NCBI RefSeq assembly: GCF_001570925.1
Contig: NZ_BCSP01000004.1
Span: 1-64,000 of the forward strand
Origin: [Zimmermannella] bifida NBRC 103089
GTDB taxonomy: Bacteria; Actinomycetota; Actinomycetes; Actinomycetales; Microbacteriaceae
DNA length: 64,000 nt
Direction: 5' to 3'
The notes under the pieces were generated by a model, which searched no databases, had not been told where the DNA came from, and was given only the letters and a program-made list of their open reading frames with translations. A program made the translations under genes and the position numbers. Every line of letters starts with the position of its first letter. Within the stretch, counting starts at the first letter, position 1. Of this stretch, positions 26,692 to 34,420 are shown in pieces.

Positions 26692-26995
26692 TCAAGCCCT
26701 CAACGAGTTTGGCGAATGCTTCGGCTTCGGTAACGCTTTCGGGCTTCGGTAACGCTTCGAGACATTCGCGAAGTTCGCGCGCTGCCATAGCTGCAGCCGA
26801 TGCACGGCCAGAATGTCTACCGGATTCGGTGGCGTCGGCAAGCACACGGGCGAGGGCACACAATGCAGCGTGCGAATCGTTGATTAGTCCGTCATCGGTT
26901 AGCGACTGAATCGTTTTGTCGAGCGCTTGACGAAGTTCGCTTGGCGGTGTCGGTGGTTCCAATCCGTCTAGGGCTGGTGTGGTCTGATTTGGCAT
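26684..26995 (-). CDS. terminase small subunit (putative)
   Basis: 103 aa, helical and acidic, with no diagnostic motif. Position immediately before the large subunit with an 8-bp overlap and its size support a small terminase that recognises the packaging site. Confidence 0.65.
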   Translation of the reverse strand: MPNQTTPALDGLEPPTPPSELRQALDKTIQSLTDDGLINDSHAALCALARVLADATESGRHSGRASAAAMAARELRECLEALPKPESVTEAEAFAKLVEGLNG

Positions 26996-27084
26996 GATTC
27001 TGGTCGAGTCTTTCGGGCAGATTCCAGGTTTTTTGAGGGTGGTCGAGAGAGACGGAAAGGGCTGGCGCGAATCTTCCGAGGGCG
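26996..27084. other. gap before terminase, candidate packaging site region
   Basis: 89 bp without a gene, between HNH and terminase small subunit genes in an otherwise overlapping array. It has a run of six T near 27032 and G-rich stretches. A cos site is often found here in HNH-containing phages; no site can be pinned by eye. Confidence 0.3.
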
Positions 27085-27426
27085 TCAGATGTTAAAAAAA
27101 TGCAGCCGTGACTCAATCTGTTTGGCGGCTGGCGTCACGTCGCGATCGCCACGCGCGATATTGCATCGTTTGTGTGCTGGCGCGAGGTTCTCCATGTCAT
27201 ATACCGCCCCGCCTTGACTTCGCGGCACGACGTGATCGGCTGAGTCTGCGCCAGGTAGTCCGCATAGCCAACATGTAGTGCCGTATTCGGCCAGCGTTCG
27301 TTGTACCCATTTGGCGACGCGACTGCCAGCCCATACTTCACGGCGACCGGGCGGGGCGTGCTTTCCCCTACCCCGTCGTTTTGGTGTGGGGGGTGGGGGT
27401 GCAATTTCTCTCATGGGGGTGTTCAT
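27085..27426 (-). CDS. HNH endonuclease
   Basis: 113 aa. CWLCGLPG, then ADHVVPRSQGG, then MENLAPAHKRCNIARG: a complete Cys-x-x-Cys, DHxxP, Asn and His-x-x-Cys HNH set. HNH proteins next to terminase genes help the terminase cut cos ends in HK97-like phages. Start overlaps the previous stop (ATGA). Confidence 0.92.
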   Translation of the reverse strand: MNTPMREIAPPPPTPKRRGRGKHAPPGRREVWAGSRVAKWVQRTLAEYGTTCWLCGLPGADSADHVVPRSQGGAVYDMENLAPAHKRCNIARGDRDVTPAAKQIESRLHFFNI

Positions 27427-27695
27427 TTGATGTCCCCAATGTGGTTGAGCAGATCGGCGAACCGCTGAAGTGACTCAAGCGCCAAGGCGCTGAAGTGTTC
27501 GTCAGGTATCGGGTCTACGCGAATGGCAAAGATGCGAGCGATCTGCGACCAAACGATTCGCGGCAAACACAACGCAATAGGTTCGGTTGCCGATTCGATT
27601 TCGGATGGCGTCAACGCGCGACCGGACTGGACTGATGCGACCATTGCGTTAAGTAGTCGTACTTCGTTCATGTCAACTGTCATTGGTTCACTCAT
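27423..27695 (-). CDS. small phage protein, unknown
   Basis: 90 aa, helical and acidic (residues ESATEPIALCLPRIVW), no recognised domain. Overlaps both neighbours, so it is expressed with the early/packaging genes. Confidence 0.55.
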   Translation of the reverse strand: MSEPMTVDMNEVRLLNAMVASVQSGRALTPSEIESATEPIALCLPRIVWSQIARIFAIRVDPIPDEHFSALALESLQRFADLLNHIGDIK

Positions 27696-27942
27696 CCGTT
27701 AGCGTTAGTAGTGGTTGCACGGCTTCGAGCAATGCGGCGGCTTCGTCATATGTGTCTGATCGGTAGATCAATCGGTGTGCCGCGCTGCCAAGATGTTCGG
27801 CGGCACGAATCATGTGCGCACGAGTGGGAAAGTCGTACTTGTCTGCCCAATCGATCAGTGCGGCGCGTGCACGCGCCAACTCGGCAAACAACGAAACTTG
27901 GCAGTGTTCGGGTCTAGCCAATTGACATGCTTTCGATTTCAT
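27688..27942 (-). CDS. small phage protein, unknown
   Basis: 84 aa, largely helical (ARARAALIDWADKYDFPTR). Overlaps the upstream gene by 29 bp and the downstream one by 8 bp. No function recognised. Confidence 0.5.
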   Translation of the reverse strand: MKSKACQLARPEHCQVSLFAELARARAALIDWADKYDFPTRAHMIRAAEHLGSAAHRLIYRSDTYDEAAALLEAVQPLLTLTDE

Positions 27943-28183
27943 GAACGGCCCATTGAGCTACTTCGATCGCGTGAGACTCGGCGGCAATGACGAACGGCTT
28001 AGGCATGGAATGCGCGCTTGCGCTGAGAGCATTAGCGATTGCTTGTTGTCCGACGCGAACCATGATCGATGCGGCTTTGCCGTTTGCAGTCATTGTGATT
28101 GCAGGACGTCCTAGGTCTAGCTCGCGGTGCAGTCGCGTTAGTTTGCGGTGTAAATCGGTGAGTTGTTGCGTTTGATCGCTCAT
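27914..28183 (-). CDS. small phage protein, coiled coil N-terminus
   Basis: 89 aa; AGGA 8 bases before the ATG. Residues 1-25 form a charged heptad helix (TDLHRKLTRLHRELDLG). No known domain. First of three overlapping small genes leading to HNH and terminase. Confidence 0.55.
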   Translation of the reverse strand: MSDQTQQLTDLHRKLTRLHRELDLGRPAITMTANGKAASIMVRVGQQAIANALSASAHSMPKPFVIAAESHAIEVAQWAVHEIESMSIG

Positions 28184-28200
28184 AGTCGCGTCCTATCGGG

Positions 28201-28258
28201 AGTGAGGGAGTGAGGGAGTGAGGGAGCGGCGCGCCCCTAGCGAACTTTCATTCGCTAG
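28201..28258. repeat. 8-bp triplicate repeat and hairpin
   Basis: AGTGAGGG occurs three times in tandem from 28201, followed by a perfect 8-bp hairpin (28237-28244 with 28251-28258). It lies between two small - strand genes and may be a terminator or a control hairpin. Confidence 0.5.
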
Positions 28259-28267
28259 AGACGCTGC

Positions 28268-28540
28268 CTATCGGTCGTTTCGGTCGGTCGGTCGATCGGT
28301 CGGGGCGCACGCGCGGTAGCGCGTCAGGAACGGGATGTAAACGCGCGGGACTTTTGCCGCTGCCCGGTTCTGCCTTAACCAGCGCCGCGCGTTTTCGGGT
28401 CGGTACATTTGCCGCTCTAACCGGTTGATGCCGCGCCGGGTAAGGGCTACGGGAGTTGTCTGGTTCTGTCTGCCAGGGTCTGCACTTCGATGCTGTGCGG
28501 GCTTTTCTCGTATTGCACGCTGTGCTGTGGTTGTCGCCAC
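28268..28540 (-). CDS. small basic phage protein, unknown
   Basis: 90 aa with a GTG start at 28540 and no clear ribosome binding site. Arg/Thr/Gln rich; the last residues (TDRPTDRNDR) are encoded by a CGGT/CGAT microrepeat at 28272-28300. It could bind DNA; it may also not be a true gene. Confidence 0.4.
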   Translation of the reverse strand: MATTTAQRAIREKPAQHRSADPGRQNQTTPVALTRRGINRLERQMYRPENARRWLRQNRAAAKVPRVYIPFLTRYRACAPTDRPTDRNDR

Positions 28541-28577
28541 TGAGTGAGTGGCGACGGCTACGGCGGCTGTGGACGGT

Positions 28578-28778
28578 TCATCGGTGAACCTCTTTCGCCT
28601 TGCGCGCCAGCGCGATCTGCTCGATGTGATCGCGGTCGAACATGTACGCGCCGCGTAGTCCTGGTGCCTGGAATGCGGGTGTCAGCAGCCCATTGCGCAC
28701 CATGTACGCCACGTGCTGATGCGACACGCCTAGCCGCGCTGCGGCGGCGCGGGTTGATATGAGCTGATTACTAGGCAT
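28578..28778 (-). CDS. excisionase/Cro-like helix-turn-helix protein
   Basis: 66 aa. ISTRAAAARLGVSHQHVAYMVRNGLLTPAF is a MerR/AlpA-type winged helix of the kind found in excisionases. It is divergent from the repressor, and its ATG lies inside the left arm of an 11-bp inverted repeat. By position it is the first gene of the early transcript and the opponent of the repressor: Xis, Cro, or both. Confidence 0.75.
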   Translation of the reverse strand: MPSNQLISTRAAAARLGVSHQHVAYMVRNGLLTPAFQAPGLRGAYMFDRDHIEQIALARKAKEVHR

Positions 28779-28882
28779 ATGCGTAACTTACATGATTGCT
28801 ACACATATGCCTAGTTTTAGCTTTGCGACGCGCCGTAAGCACTTGTGCCAAGTGGGTAACGTGCGTAACGTTGCTTACATGA
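28771..28882. promoter_or_regulatory. repressor/Xis divergent control region with palindromes
   Basis: Perfect 11-bp inverted repeat CTAGGCATATG/CATATGCCTAG (28771-28781 with 28804-28814). GCGTAAC followed by TTACATGA occurs twice: 28781-28795 with no spacer and 28863-28882 with a 5-bp spacer, the second covering the repressor start codon. A further GTAAC lies at 28856-28860. These are good candidates for repressor and Xis/Cro operators and for negative autoregulation. Confidence 0.6.
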
Positions 28883-29190
28883 CGATGCAACCCATGACCG
28901 GCGGCGCGATCCCAGCAATCACGCTGCGAACTCGCCTGCGCGTAGCGCGTGAATTTGCCGAATTGGAGCAGGGCGAACTGGCAGAACGCGCCGGGATTAG
29001 CCGAGCGACCATCTCAAACGCCGAACGTGGCCTAGCCAAGCCGAACCGCGCGACCCTAGCGATGTGGGCATTCGCTTGCGGTGTCGATGCGGATTGGCTG
29101 CGAACTGGGGAAACGAATAATGCCCCGTCTCCTGGTGGAGACGGGGCGGATGCCGCGCGCCCGAAGGGACTCGAACCCCTAACCTTCTGA
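28879..29190 (+). CDS. phage repressor (lysogen form) spanning attR
   Basis: 103 aa from the ATG at 28879; in-frame ATGs at 28792, 28885 and 28894 are alternatives, the first lying in the operator region. Residues 16-75 are an XRE/HTH_3 domain (QGELAERAGISRATISNAER). The last residues [11 protein letters not shown] are encoded by the att core. The TGA stop uses two core bases plus the first host base (A29190). In the excised circle the next base is T14365, giving TGT and 15 more codons that end IIRFAA at a TAG (14408-14410). The virion form would thus be 118 aa with an ssrA-like end, and integration removes that tail. Confidence 0.82.
   Translation: MTMQPMTGGAIPAITLRTRLRVAREFAELEQGELAERAGISRATISNAERGLAKPNRATLAMWAFACGVDADWLRTGETNNAPSPGGDGADAARPKGLEPLTF
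29122..29147. terminator. phage-supplied tRNA-Arg terminator inside repressor gene
   Basis: Perfect 11-bp stem (29122-29132 with 29137-29147) with a four-base loop, starting 8 bases past the tRNA discriminator on the - strand and followed there by ATTATTCGTTT. It lies within codons for PSPGGDGA of the repressor. It matches in stem length and placement the host terminator displaced to 14295-14321. Confidence 0.75.
29154..29189. repeat. attR, 36-bp core
   Basis: Second copy of the att core, identical to 14329-14364. It forms the phage-derived 3' half of the now functional tRNA-Arg and the 3' end of the repressor gene. Confidence 0.93.
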
Positions 29191-29228
29191 TCCGTAGTCA
29201 GATGCTCTATCCATTGAGCTACGGGCGC
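29156..29228 (-). tRNA. tRNA-Arg(ACG)
   Basis: 73-nt cloverleaf read on the - strand: acceptor GCGCCCG (29228-29222) pairs with CGGGCGC (29163-29157), anticodon loop CTACGGA with anticodon ACG, T-loop GGTTCGAGTC. CCA is not encoded. The 5' part is host DNA and the 3' part (from 29189) is phage DNA, restored exactly. Confidence 0.96.
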
Positions 29229-29318
29229 ACATCGCGTGGCGACTGAGCAAGCTTAGCAATATCCATCCGCAAAACGCAACTCCTCCGCAACACGCCGCAA
29301 TTCGACTACGGTTCAACT

Positions 29319-30575
29319 ATGACCAACGCAGGATTTTCGCAAACGGGCACCACATGGATTGGGCACCGACGCGGAACCCGCGATTACAGCCGCATCCAAC
29401 TTGCGATGCTGCTCGCCGGAATCGCCACCTTCGCGCAGCTCTACGCGCCCCAGGCGGTCCTTCCCCAGGTATCACAGGGCTTTGGCGTCACCACCGCCGA
29501 GTCCTCGCTCATGGTCTCGGCGTCGACCGTCGGCCTCGCCGTAGCCGTCGTGCCATGGACACTGGTAGCTGACCGCATCGGCCGCAAGCGATCCATCTCA
29601 ATCGCGATCATTGCCGCGACCATCTTGGGCCTGTGCGCCATTCTCGCGCCGAACTTCCAGCTCGCACTACTTATCCGGCTCTTTGAAGGCTTCGCCCTCG
29701 GTGGCGTCCCCGCCGCCGCCATGGCGTACCTCAACGAAGAAGTACACAAGATCGACTCCGCGGCCGCATCCGGGATGTTCGTGGCTGGTAACACCATCGG
29801 CGGCCTTTCTGGCCGCCTGGTTTCGGGGCCAGTTGGTGAACTCACCGGGTCATGGCAGCTTGGCGTGCTGTCGGTTTCTACGTTGGCGCTCGTAGCCGCA
29901 CTGCTGTTCATGTTCCTCTCCCCCACGCCACAGGGATTCACCCCACTCGGACCTACACAGTCAGTCGGCGCATCCGTGCGGCGCACGGTCCGTAACGCCT
30001 GGGAGCACCTGCACGATCGCGTGCTGCTCGCGATCTACCTGCAGCCGTTCGTGATGATGGGTGGCTTCGTGGCCATCTACAACTACCTCGGCTACTACCT
30101 GACCGCAGAACCGTATTCGCTGCCGGTCTGGCTGGCCTCGTTCGCCTTCGTGGCCTACCTCGCCGGCGCAATCAGCTCACCGATCTCCGGACGCCTGGGC
30201 GGCGAACACGGGCGCAAACGCGTCAAGCTCGCTTCGGATGCGATCTCGCTCGTCGGCCTGGGAATCATGCTGATTCCTAACCTGTGGGCGATCGTGGCCG
30301 GGCTCATCGTGTTTACCACCGGGTTCTTCGCCTCCCACGCAATCAGCATTGGCTGGGCTGCGGCGCACCCAAAGAACGGCCGCGCCCAATCGAGCGCGCT
30401 GTACAACTTCACGTACTACTTCGGGTCAAGCGTGTTCGGCTTCGTAGGCGGCCTGTTTTACCAGTCACACGGCTGGATATCGCTCATCGCCATGGTTGCG
30501 GTCATCTATTTGGTGGCCATCATCATCGCGATCATCGTGCTGCCAACGCGACCAACCGCATCCACCCGCACCTAG
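29319..30575 (+). CDS. MFS transporter (drug/arabinose-efflux type)
   Basis: 418 aa with about 12 membrane helices. The loop 2-3 motif is DRIGRKRSISIAII, and the symmetric loop 8-9 region is GRLGGEHGRKRVKLASD. Family resemblance is to YnfM/AraJ-like exporters. Substrate unknown. Single gene between two tRNAs. Confidence 0.88.
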   Translation: MTNAGFSQTGTTWIGHRRGTRDYSRIQLAMLLAGIATFAQLYAPQAVLPQVSQGFGVTTAESSLMVSASTVGLAVAVVPWTLVADRIGRKRSISIAIIAATILGLCAILAPNFQLALLIRLFEGFALGGVPAAAMAYLNEEVHKIDSAAASGMFVAGNTIGGLSGRLVSGPVGELTGSWQLGVLSVSTLALVAALLFMFLSPTPQGFTPLGPTQSVGASVRRTVRNAWEHLHDRVLLAIYLQPFVMMGGFVAIYNYLGYYLTAEPYSLPVWLASFAFVAYLAGAISSPISGRLGGEHGRKRVKLASDAISLVGLGIMLIPNLWAIVAGLIVFTTGFFASHAISIGWAAAHPKNGRAQSSALYNFTYYFGSSVFGFVGGLFYQSHGWISLIAMVAVIYLVAIIIAIIVLPTRPTASTRT

Positions 30576-30598
30576 GTACATCGCCAAGCCACCGTTCA

Positions 30599-30630
30599 AC
30601 CGCGGTATTGGGATTCGGAAATCCCGCGGT
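30599..30630 (+). terminator. hairpin after MFS gene
   Basis: Two-part stem: 30599-30603 with 30626-30630 and an inner 6-bp stem 30610-30615 with 30620-30625. No T run follows, so it is a weaker candidate. Confidence 0.4.
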
Positions 30631-30675
30631 GCGAATGAGCACCGCGCCCAAACGCACACCTCATGGAAAAGACTA

Positions 30676-30698
30676 AGGGCGCCCCAGCGGGGCGCCCT
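30676..30698. terminator. terminator of tRNA-Ser(GCU)
   Basis: Perfect 10-bp GC-rich stem (30676-30685 with 30689-30698); on the - strand it starts 7 bases after the tRNA end and is followed by TAGTCTTTTCC. It can also stop MFS read-through on the + strand. Confidence 0.75.
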
Positions 30699-30705
30699 AT
30701 ACACG

Positions 30706-30792
30706 CGGACACGGAGGGATTCGAACCCTCGGCCCCCTAATGGAGGCCCCACCTTAGCAGGGTGGTCTATTCGGCCGCTCTAGCACGTGTCC
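30706..30792 (-). tRNA. tRNA-Ser(GCU)
   Basis: 87 nt with the long variable arm of serine tRNAs. Acceptor GGACACG (30792-30786) pairs with CGTGTCC (30713-30707); anticodon loop CTGCTAA reads AGC/AGU codons. CCA not encoded. Confidence 0.96.
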
Positions 30793-30863
30793 AGACTTGC
30801 CAATTCTACACAGACCGCACGAACTTGCCACTCGACGCGGATTCTGCGTGCGCTGCGAATCGG

Positions 30864-32171
30864 TTAGAACAGCGTATCGCCGTTCGAACAAGTCGTCTTA
30901 TCCGCCGTTTGACCGTCAAACTCAGGCGTTTGCGGCGTGACCGTTTCTTCGTCGACAGGTGGGACCTCACCAGTTCCATCGTCGACACTGCTGTCTGCAC
31001 CGGGGTCAACCACGCCAGCATCCGGCTCTGCCTGGTCCTGCAGCGGCGGCGTACCTTCGTCGCCGGGCTGCGGCTCAGGGGCAGGCGTCGGCTGCGCTGC
31101 ATCGAACAGTGATTTGTCGTCACGCAGCATTTGCCACATGACCTCGGCCTTGTCGGGGTCGGGCACGACTCGGCCTGCCTCAGCGGCCTCGACCACCGGC
31201 AAGCGCACAAACGCCATCTTGTCGAGCTGAACGCTGGACAGGGCACCGGCAAGACTCACGAGCGTGTCAATGTTGTTGAGGTTGCTCGACAGCGTCATGT
31301 TCTGGGTTGCCGCACGCGCGATCGCGTACATACGACCGGGATCCGAGAACGTCTGGTCGCTCTTGACCTTGCGGAATAGCGCCGACATGAACACTTGTTG
31401 GTTGGTAATTCGGGCAAGGTCAGACCCATCGCCCACACCGTGTCGTGTACGCAAGAATTTCAGCGCATCCGCACCCTGCAACGAGTGCATGCCCGCATCA
31501 AGTTCGAGACCGATATAGCTGTCAGAAATCGGCTGCTCAACGCACACGTCTACACCGCCGACAGCATTCGACATCTCAATGACGCCCTTGAACTTGACCA
31601 TCGCGGCGTACTGGATATCGAGCCCCGACATCTCTTCGACCGTGGCGACGACGCAGTTCATGCCACCCGAATCAAGAATCGAGTTAATCATCACGCCGTA
31701 GCGCTCGTACTGCGTTTCGCCCTGGTCGTTCTGGCACTGTGGCGTATCGACAAGCGTGTCGCGAGGAATCGAAATAAGGGATGCGTGCGAGTGGTCTTCC
31801 GAAAGGTGGAAGAGCATATTCACGTCGTTGAGCGTGCCGGCAGCAGCTTCTTCGCCCTCACCGAACTCAGCACCCTGGCCTTCACGAGAGTCGCTACCCA
31901 CCAGCAAGATATTGACGCCGCCTTCGAACACGGCACCGCTACCCTGGGCTGCGTTCTCGTCATTGGCGGGCACAGCAAGGTCAAACGTCTCAACACCCGA
32001 CTGCAGGTTCCACCAGACGATGGCCAGGAAGGTCAGTGCCGACACCAACAAGACGGCGAGCGCGCCGGAAATTCCGCGCGCCAGCGTTCCCGATGCGGTC
32101 GTGACACGAAGTCGACCGTGACGCGCAACGGTTCCCCGGGCACCATGCTGCCCACCGGATTTTCCAGCCAA
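30864..32171 (-). CDS. LytR-CpsA-Psr (LCP) cell-wall glycopolymer ligase
   Basis: 435 aa from a TTG at 32171 with AGGGAG 8 bases upstream. Basic N-terminus, one membrane helix (about 33-55), then an extracellular LCP domain (about 85-240) with VGSDSREG, DVNMLFHLS, SIPRDTLVD and RTRHGVGDGSDLARITNQQ, the Arg/Asp residues that hold the polyprenyl pyrophosphate. A Pro/Glu/Asp-rich tail of about 90 residues ends in TTCSNGDTLF. LCP enzymes attach glycopolymers to peptidoglycan. Confidence 0.92.
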   Translation of the reverse strand: MAGKSGGQHGARGTVARHGRLRVTTASGTLARGISGALAVLLVSALTFLAIVWWNLQSGVETFDLAVPANDENAAQGSGAVFEGGVNILLVGSDSREGQGAEFGEGEEAAAGTLNDVNMLFHLSEDHSHASLISIPRDTLVDTPQCQNDQGETQYERYGVMINSILDSGGMNCVVATVEEMSGLDIQYAAMVKFKGVIEMSNAVGGVDVCVEQPISDSYIGLELDAGMHSLQGADALKFLRTRHGVGDGSDLARITNQQVFMSALFRKVKSDQTFSDPGRMYAIARAATQNMTLSSNLNNIDTLVSLAGALSSVQLDKMAFVRLPVVEAAEAGRVVPDPDKAEVMWQMLRDDKSLFDAAQPTPAPEPQPGDEGTPPLQDQAEPDAGVVDPGADSSVDDGTGEVPPVDEETVTPQTPEFDGQTADKTTCSNGDTLF

Positions 32172-32221
32172 AAGCGGTCTCCCTAGTTGCTACGGAAACG
32201 GGCGAAGACCCGCACGTGCTG

Positions 32222-32306
32222 CGGAGGGCGTGGGATTCGAACCCACGGGACATTGCTGCCCACTGGTTTTCAAGACCAGCTCCTTAGGCCGCTCGGACAG
32301 CCCTCC
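32222..32306 (-). tRNA. tRNA-Ser(UGA)
   Basis: 85 nt; acceptor GGAGGGC (32306-32300) pairs with GCCCTCC (32229-32223); anticodon loop CTTGAAA gives anticodon TGA; long variable arm; T-loop GGTTCGAATC. Confidence 0.96.
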
Positions 32307-32345
32307 CTTCCACAACGATTTCGTAACGAACGATGTGGAATGTCG

Positions 32346-33158
32346 TCAATCGTAACCGACGTTTGCGAGTGCGTGGGCTAATCCGTCATGTTTCAGGTCC
32401 AAAGTGAGGTGGCTCGCCGCCGCAATTACTTCCTGAGGACTATTGCCCATCGCATAGCTTCGTCCGCCACCATCGCGGGCCCAGCTCAGCATTTCGATGT
32501 CGTTCCGGCCGTCGCCAGCAACCACGACATTCTCGCGAGCGATGCCGAGTTCCGCACGAACACGCTCAAGTGCGGTTGCCTTGTTCACGCCGTTCGGCGC
32601 AATGTCGAGCCATGCCGACCAACCCACCGAGTAGCTCACTGAGTGCAGGCCAGAGCCTTTCACCCGGTCAATAAATTCCTCCATCGACTGATCTGGGGAA
32701 ATTACTACGAGTCGGGTGACCGGCTCGGCCATCAGCTCATCAAAGCTGACTTCCTTGCCCTGCGCCTCGAAGCTACCTTCGGGGAATCGCCCCGAGAATC
32801 GGTAGATACCGTCGCTGCCCTCAACCGCAAACCGCGCACCTTCGAGCACATCCCGCATCCGCATCAGCGCGTCGGTCGGGTCAAAAGTTTCAACCCAAAG
32901 CGGCGAGTACCCCTCGGGAGCATCCGCATCCTGCTCGAGCACCATCGCACCGTTTGCTGCAACCAAATATTTGGATGTGAGCGACAGTCGTTCTCGAATT
33001 GGCAGCATGTCTCGGGCCGAGCGCCCGGTGGCGAGCATGACTTCGTGTCCTGCTTCGCGTAGACGCGTCACCTGCTGGTGCGTGGCGTCTGAGATTTCAC
33101 CGTCAATGTCGAGAATTGTGCCGTCGATGTCAAGGGCGACGAGCAGGCGTTCGGTCAT
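32346..33158 (-). CDS. HAD-superfamily phosphatase (Cof type)
   Basis: 270 aa from the ATG at 33158, which overlaps the serS stop (ATGA). Motif I LDIDGTI (nucleophile Asp), motif II LATGRS, motif III Lys before [14 protein letters not shown] (motif IV). A C2-type cap lies between. Dephosphorylates small metabolites such as sugar phosphates or FMN; substrate not predictable. Translationally coupled to serS. Confidence 0.9.
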   Translation of the reverse strand: MTERLLVALDIDGTILDIDGEISDATHQQVTRLREAGHEVMLATGRSARDMLPIRERLSLTSKYLVAANGAMVLEQDADAPEGYSPLWVETFDPTDALMRMRDVLEGARFAVEGSDGIYRFSGRFPEGSFEAQGKEVSFDELMAEPVTRLVVISPDQSMEEFIDRVKGSGLHSVSYSVGWSAWLDIAPNGVNKATALERVRAELGIARENVVVAGDGRNDIEMLSWARDGGGRSYAMGNSPQEVIAAASHLTLDLKHDGLAHALANVGYD

Positions 33159-34420
33159 GGTGTCACTGGCTCCAAAATTTCGAGTCCGCCGAGGTATGGA
33201 CGAAGCGCTTCGGGAACCCAAACCGATCCGTCTGCACGCTGGTGCGTCTCCAGCAGCGCCACCAACCAGCGCGTGGTTGCGAGCGTTCCGTTGAGGGTCG
33301 CTACCGGCTTCGCCTTACCGGATTCATCGCGTGCGCGAGTCTGCAGTCGGCGCGCCTGGTAGGTGGTGCAGTTCGACGTCGATGTGAGCTCGCGGAAGGT
33401 CTCCTGCGTTGGCACCCACGCCTCAACGTCGTACTTCCGTGCCGCCGAAGAACCAAGATCGCCAGCCGCGGTGTCAATCACGCGGTAGTGAAGCCCCAGC
33501 GCCTGCATCATGTCTTCCTGCCAACCGAGCAGTCGATCGTGTTCGGCTTCGGCATCTTCGGGGCGGGTGTACACGAACATTTCAAGCTTGTTGAACTGGT
33601 GGACGCGAATGATGCCGCGCGTATCCTTACCCGCCGAACCCGCCTCGCGGCGGTAGCAGGTCGACCAACCGACATAACGCTTGGGCTCGGTAACGTCGAT
33701 GATTTCGTCGGCGTGGTAACCCGCGAGCGCAACTTCACTCGTGCCGGTGAGGTACAGGTCGTCGGCTGGCAGGTAGTAGATTTCGTCGGCGTGCTCGCCG
33801 AGGAAGCCGGTGCCGCGCATGATTTCGGGCTTGACCAGCGTTGGCGGGGTGAGCATCACGAAGCCGTTTTCGACGGCCTTGTTGAGGCCGAGCTGCATGA
33901 TGGCCAGTTCGAGGCGGGCGCCGATTCCCTTGAGGTAGCTGAAGCGAGCGCCAGCGACCTTGGCGCCGCGAACCATGTCGATGGCGTCGTGCATTTCGCC
34001 GAGCTCGAGGTGGTCGCGCACCTCGAAGTCGTATTGCGGCCGCTCGCCGACGGTGCGCAGCACGGTGAAGTTCTCTTCGCCACCGGCGGGAACACCGTCG
34101 AGCACGAGGTTTTCAATCGCCATCACGGCGGTCTCAAACTCGGTTTCGGCGGCATTGGCAGCAGCCTGGGCTTCCTTAACCTGCTGCGCAAGTTCCTGCA
34201 CCGAAGCGAGCAGCGCTGGGCGTTCCTCGGGTGTTGCCTTGCCGATGAGCTTCGACTTGGTGTTTTGTTCGGCACGCAGCGTCTCAAACTTCATGAGCGC
34301 CTCGCGACGTGCGGAATCTGCCGCAACTGCCGCATCCACCGTTTGCGGGTCGTTACCGCGCGCGATTTGGGAGGCCTTAATCAGGTCAGGGTTGTCACGA
34401 AGAAGCTGAACGTCAATCAC
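33155..34420 (-). CDS. serS: seryl-tRNA synthetase
   Basis: 421 aa from a GTG at 34420 giving the standard start [12 protein letters not shown]; the open frame upstream is not conserved-looking. N-terminal antiparallel coiled coil (about 30-100) that grips the long variable arm, then a class II core with motif 2 [30 protein letters not shown], and motif 3 near the end ([15 protein letters not shown]). Charges tRNA-Ser; two of its substrates are encoded just downstream in this window. Confidence 0.96.
   Translation of the reverse strand: MIDVQLLRDNPDLIKASQIARGNDPQTVDAAVAADSARREALMKFETLRAEQNTKSKLIGKATPEERPALLASVQELAQQVKEAQAAANAAETEFETAVMAIENLVLDGVPAGGEENFTVLRTVGERPQYDFEVRDHLELGEMHDAIDMVRGAKVAGARFSYLKGIGARLELAIMQLGLNKAVENGFVMLTPPTLVKPEIMRGTGFLGEHADEIYYLPADDLYLTGTSEVALAGYHADEIIDVTEPKRYVGWSTCYRREAGSAGKDTRGIIRVHQFNKLEMFVYTRPEDAEAEHDRLLGWQEDMMQALGLHYRVIDTAAGDLGSSAARKYDVEAWVPTQETFRELTSTSNCTTYQARRLQTRARDESGKAKPVATLNGTLATTRWLVALLETHQRADGSVWVPEALRPYLGGLEILEPVTP

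Larger units (their letters stand above)
14329..29189. mobile_element. compact siphovirus prophage in tRNA-Arg
   Basis: Bounded by the two 36-bp att repeats; about 14.8 kb. It has an integrase next to attL, lysis genes, a full head and tail gene set, terminases with HNH, a divergent Xis/Cro-like gene and a repressor that runs into attR. Gene overlaps of 1-8 bp and no visible gap suggest an intact element. No DNA replication genes are recognised, and only four small unknown genes lie in the early region. Gene order and size resemble the small (about 15-17 kb) siphoviruses of Arthrobacter, Rhodococcus and Microbacterium (from memory, not searched). The host motif GGATGCG is rarer here than in flanking DNA. 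Confidence 0.93.

Noticed and set aside
14329..29189. Tailocin or gene transfer agent instead of a phage
   Set aside because: Both capsid and terminase genes are intact and int, xis-like gene, repressor and att sites are present, which fits a temperate phage better.
29150..29190. Repressor C-terminus as a simple artefact of an ORF running into a tRNA
   Set aside because: The ending [11 protein letters not shown] does occur in false ORFs, but here the frame carries a clear HTH domain, in the right place of a phage map, and the att junction extends the frame exactly.
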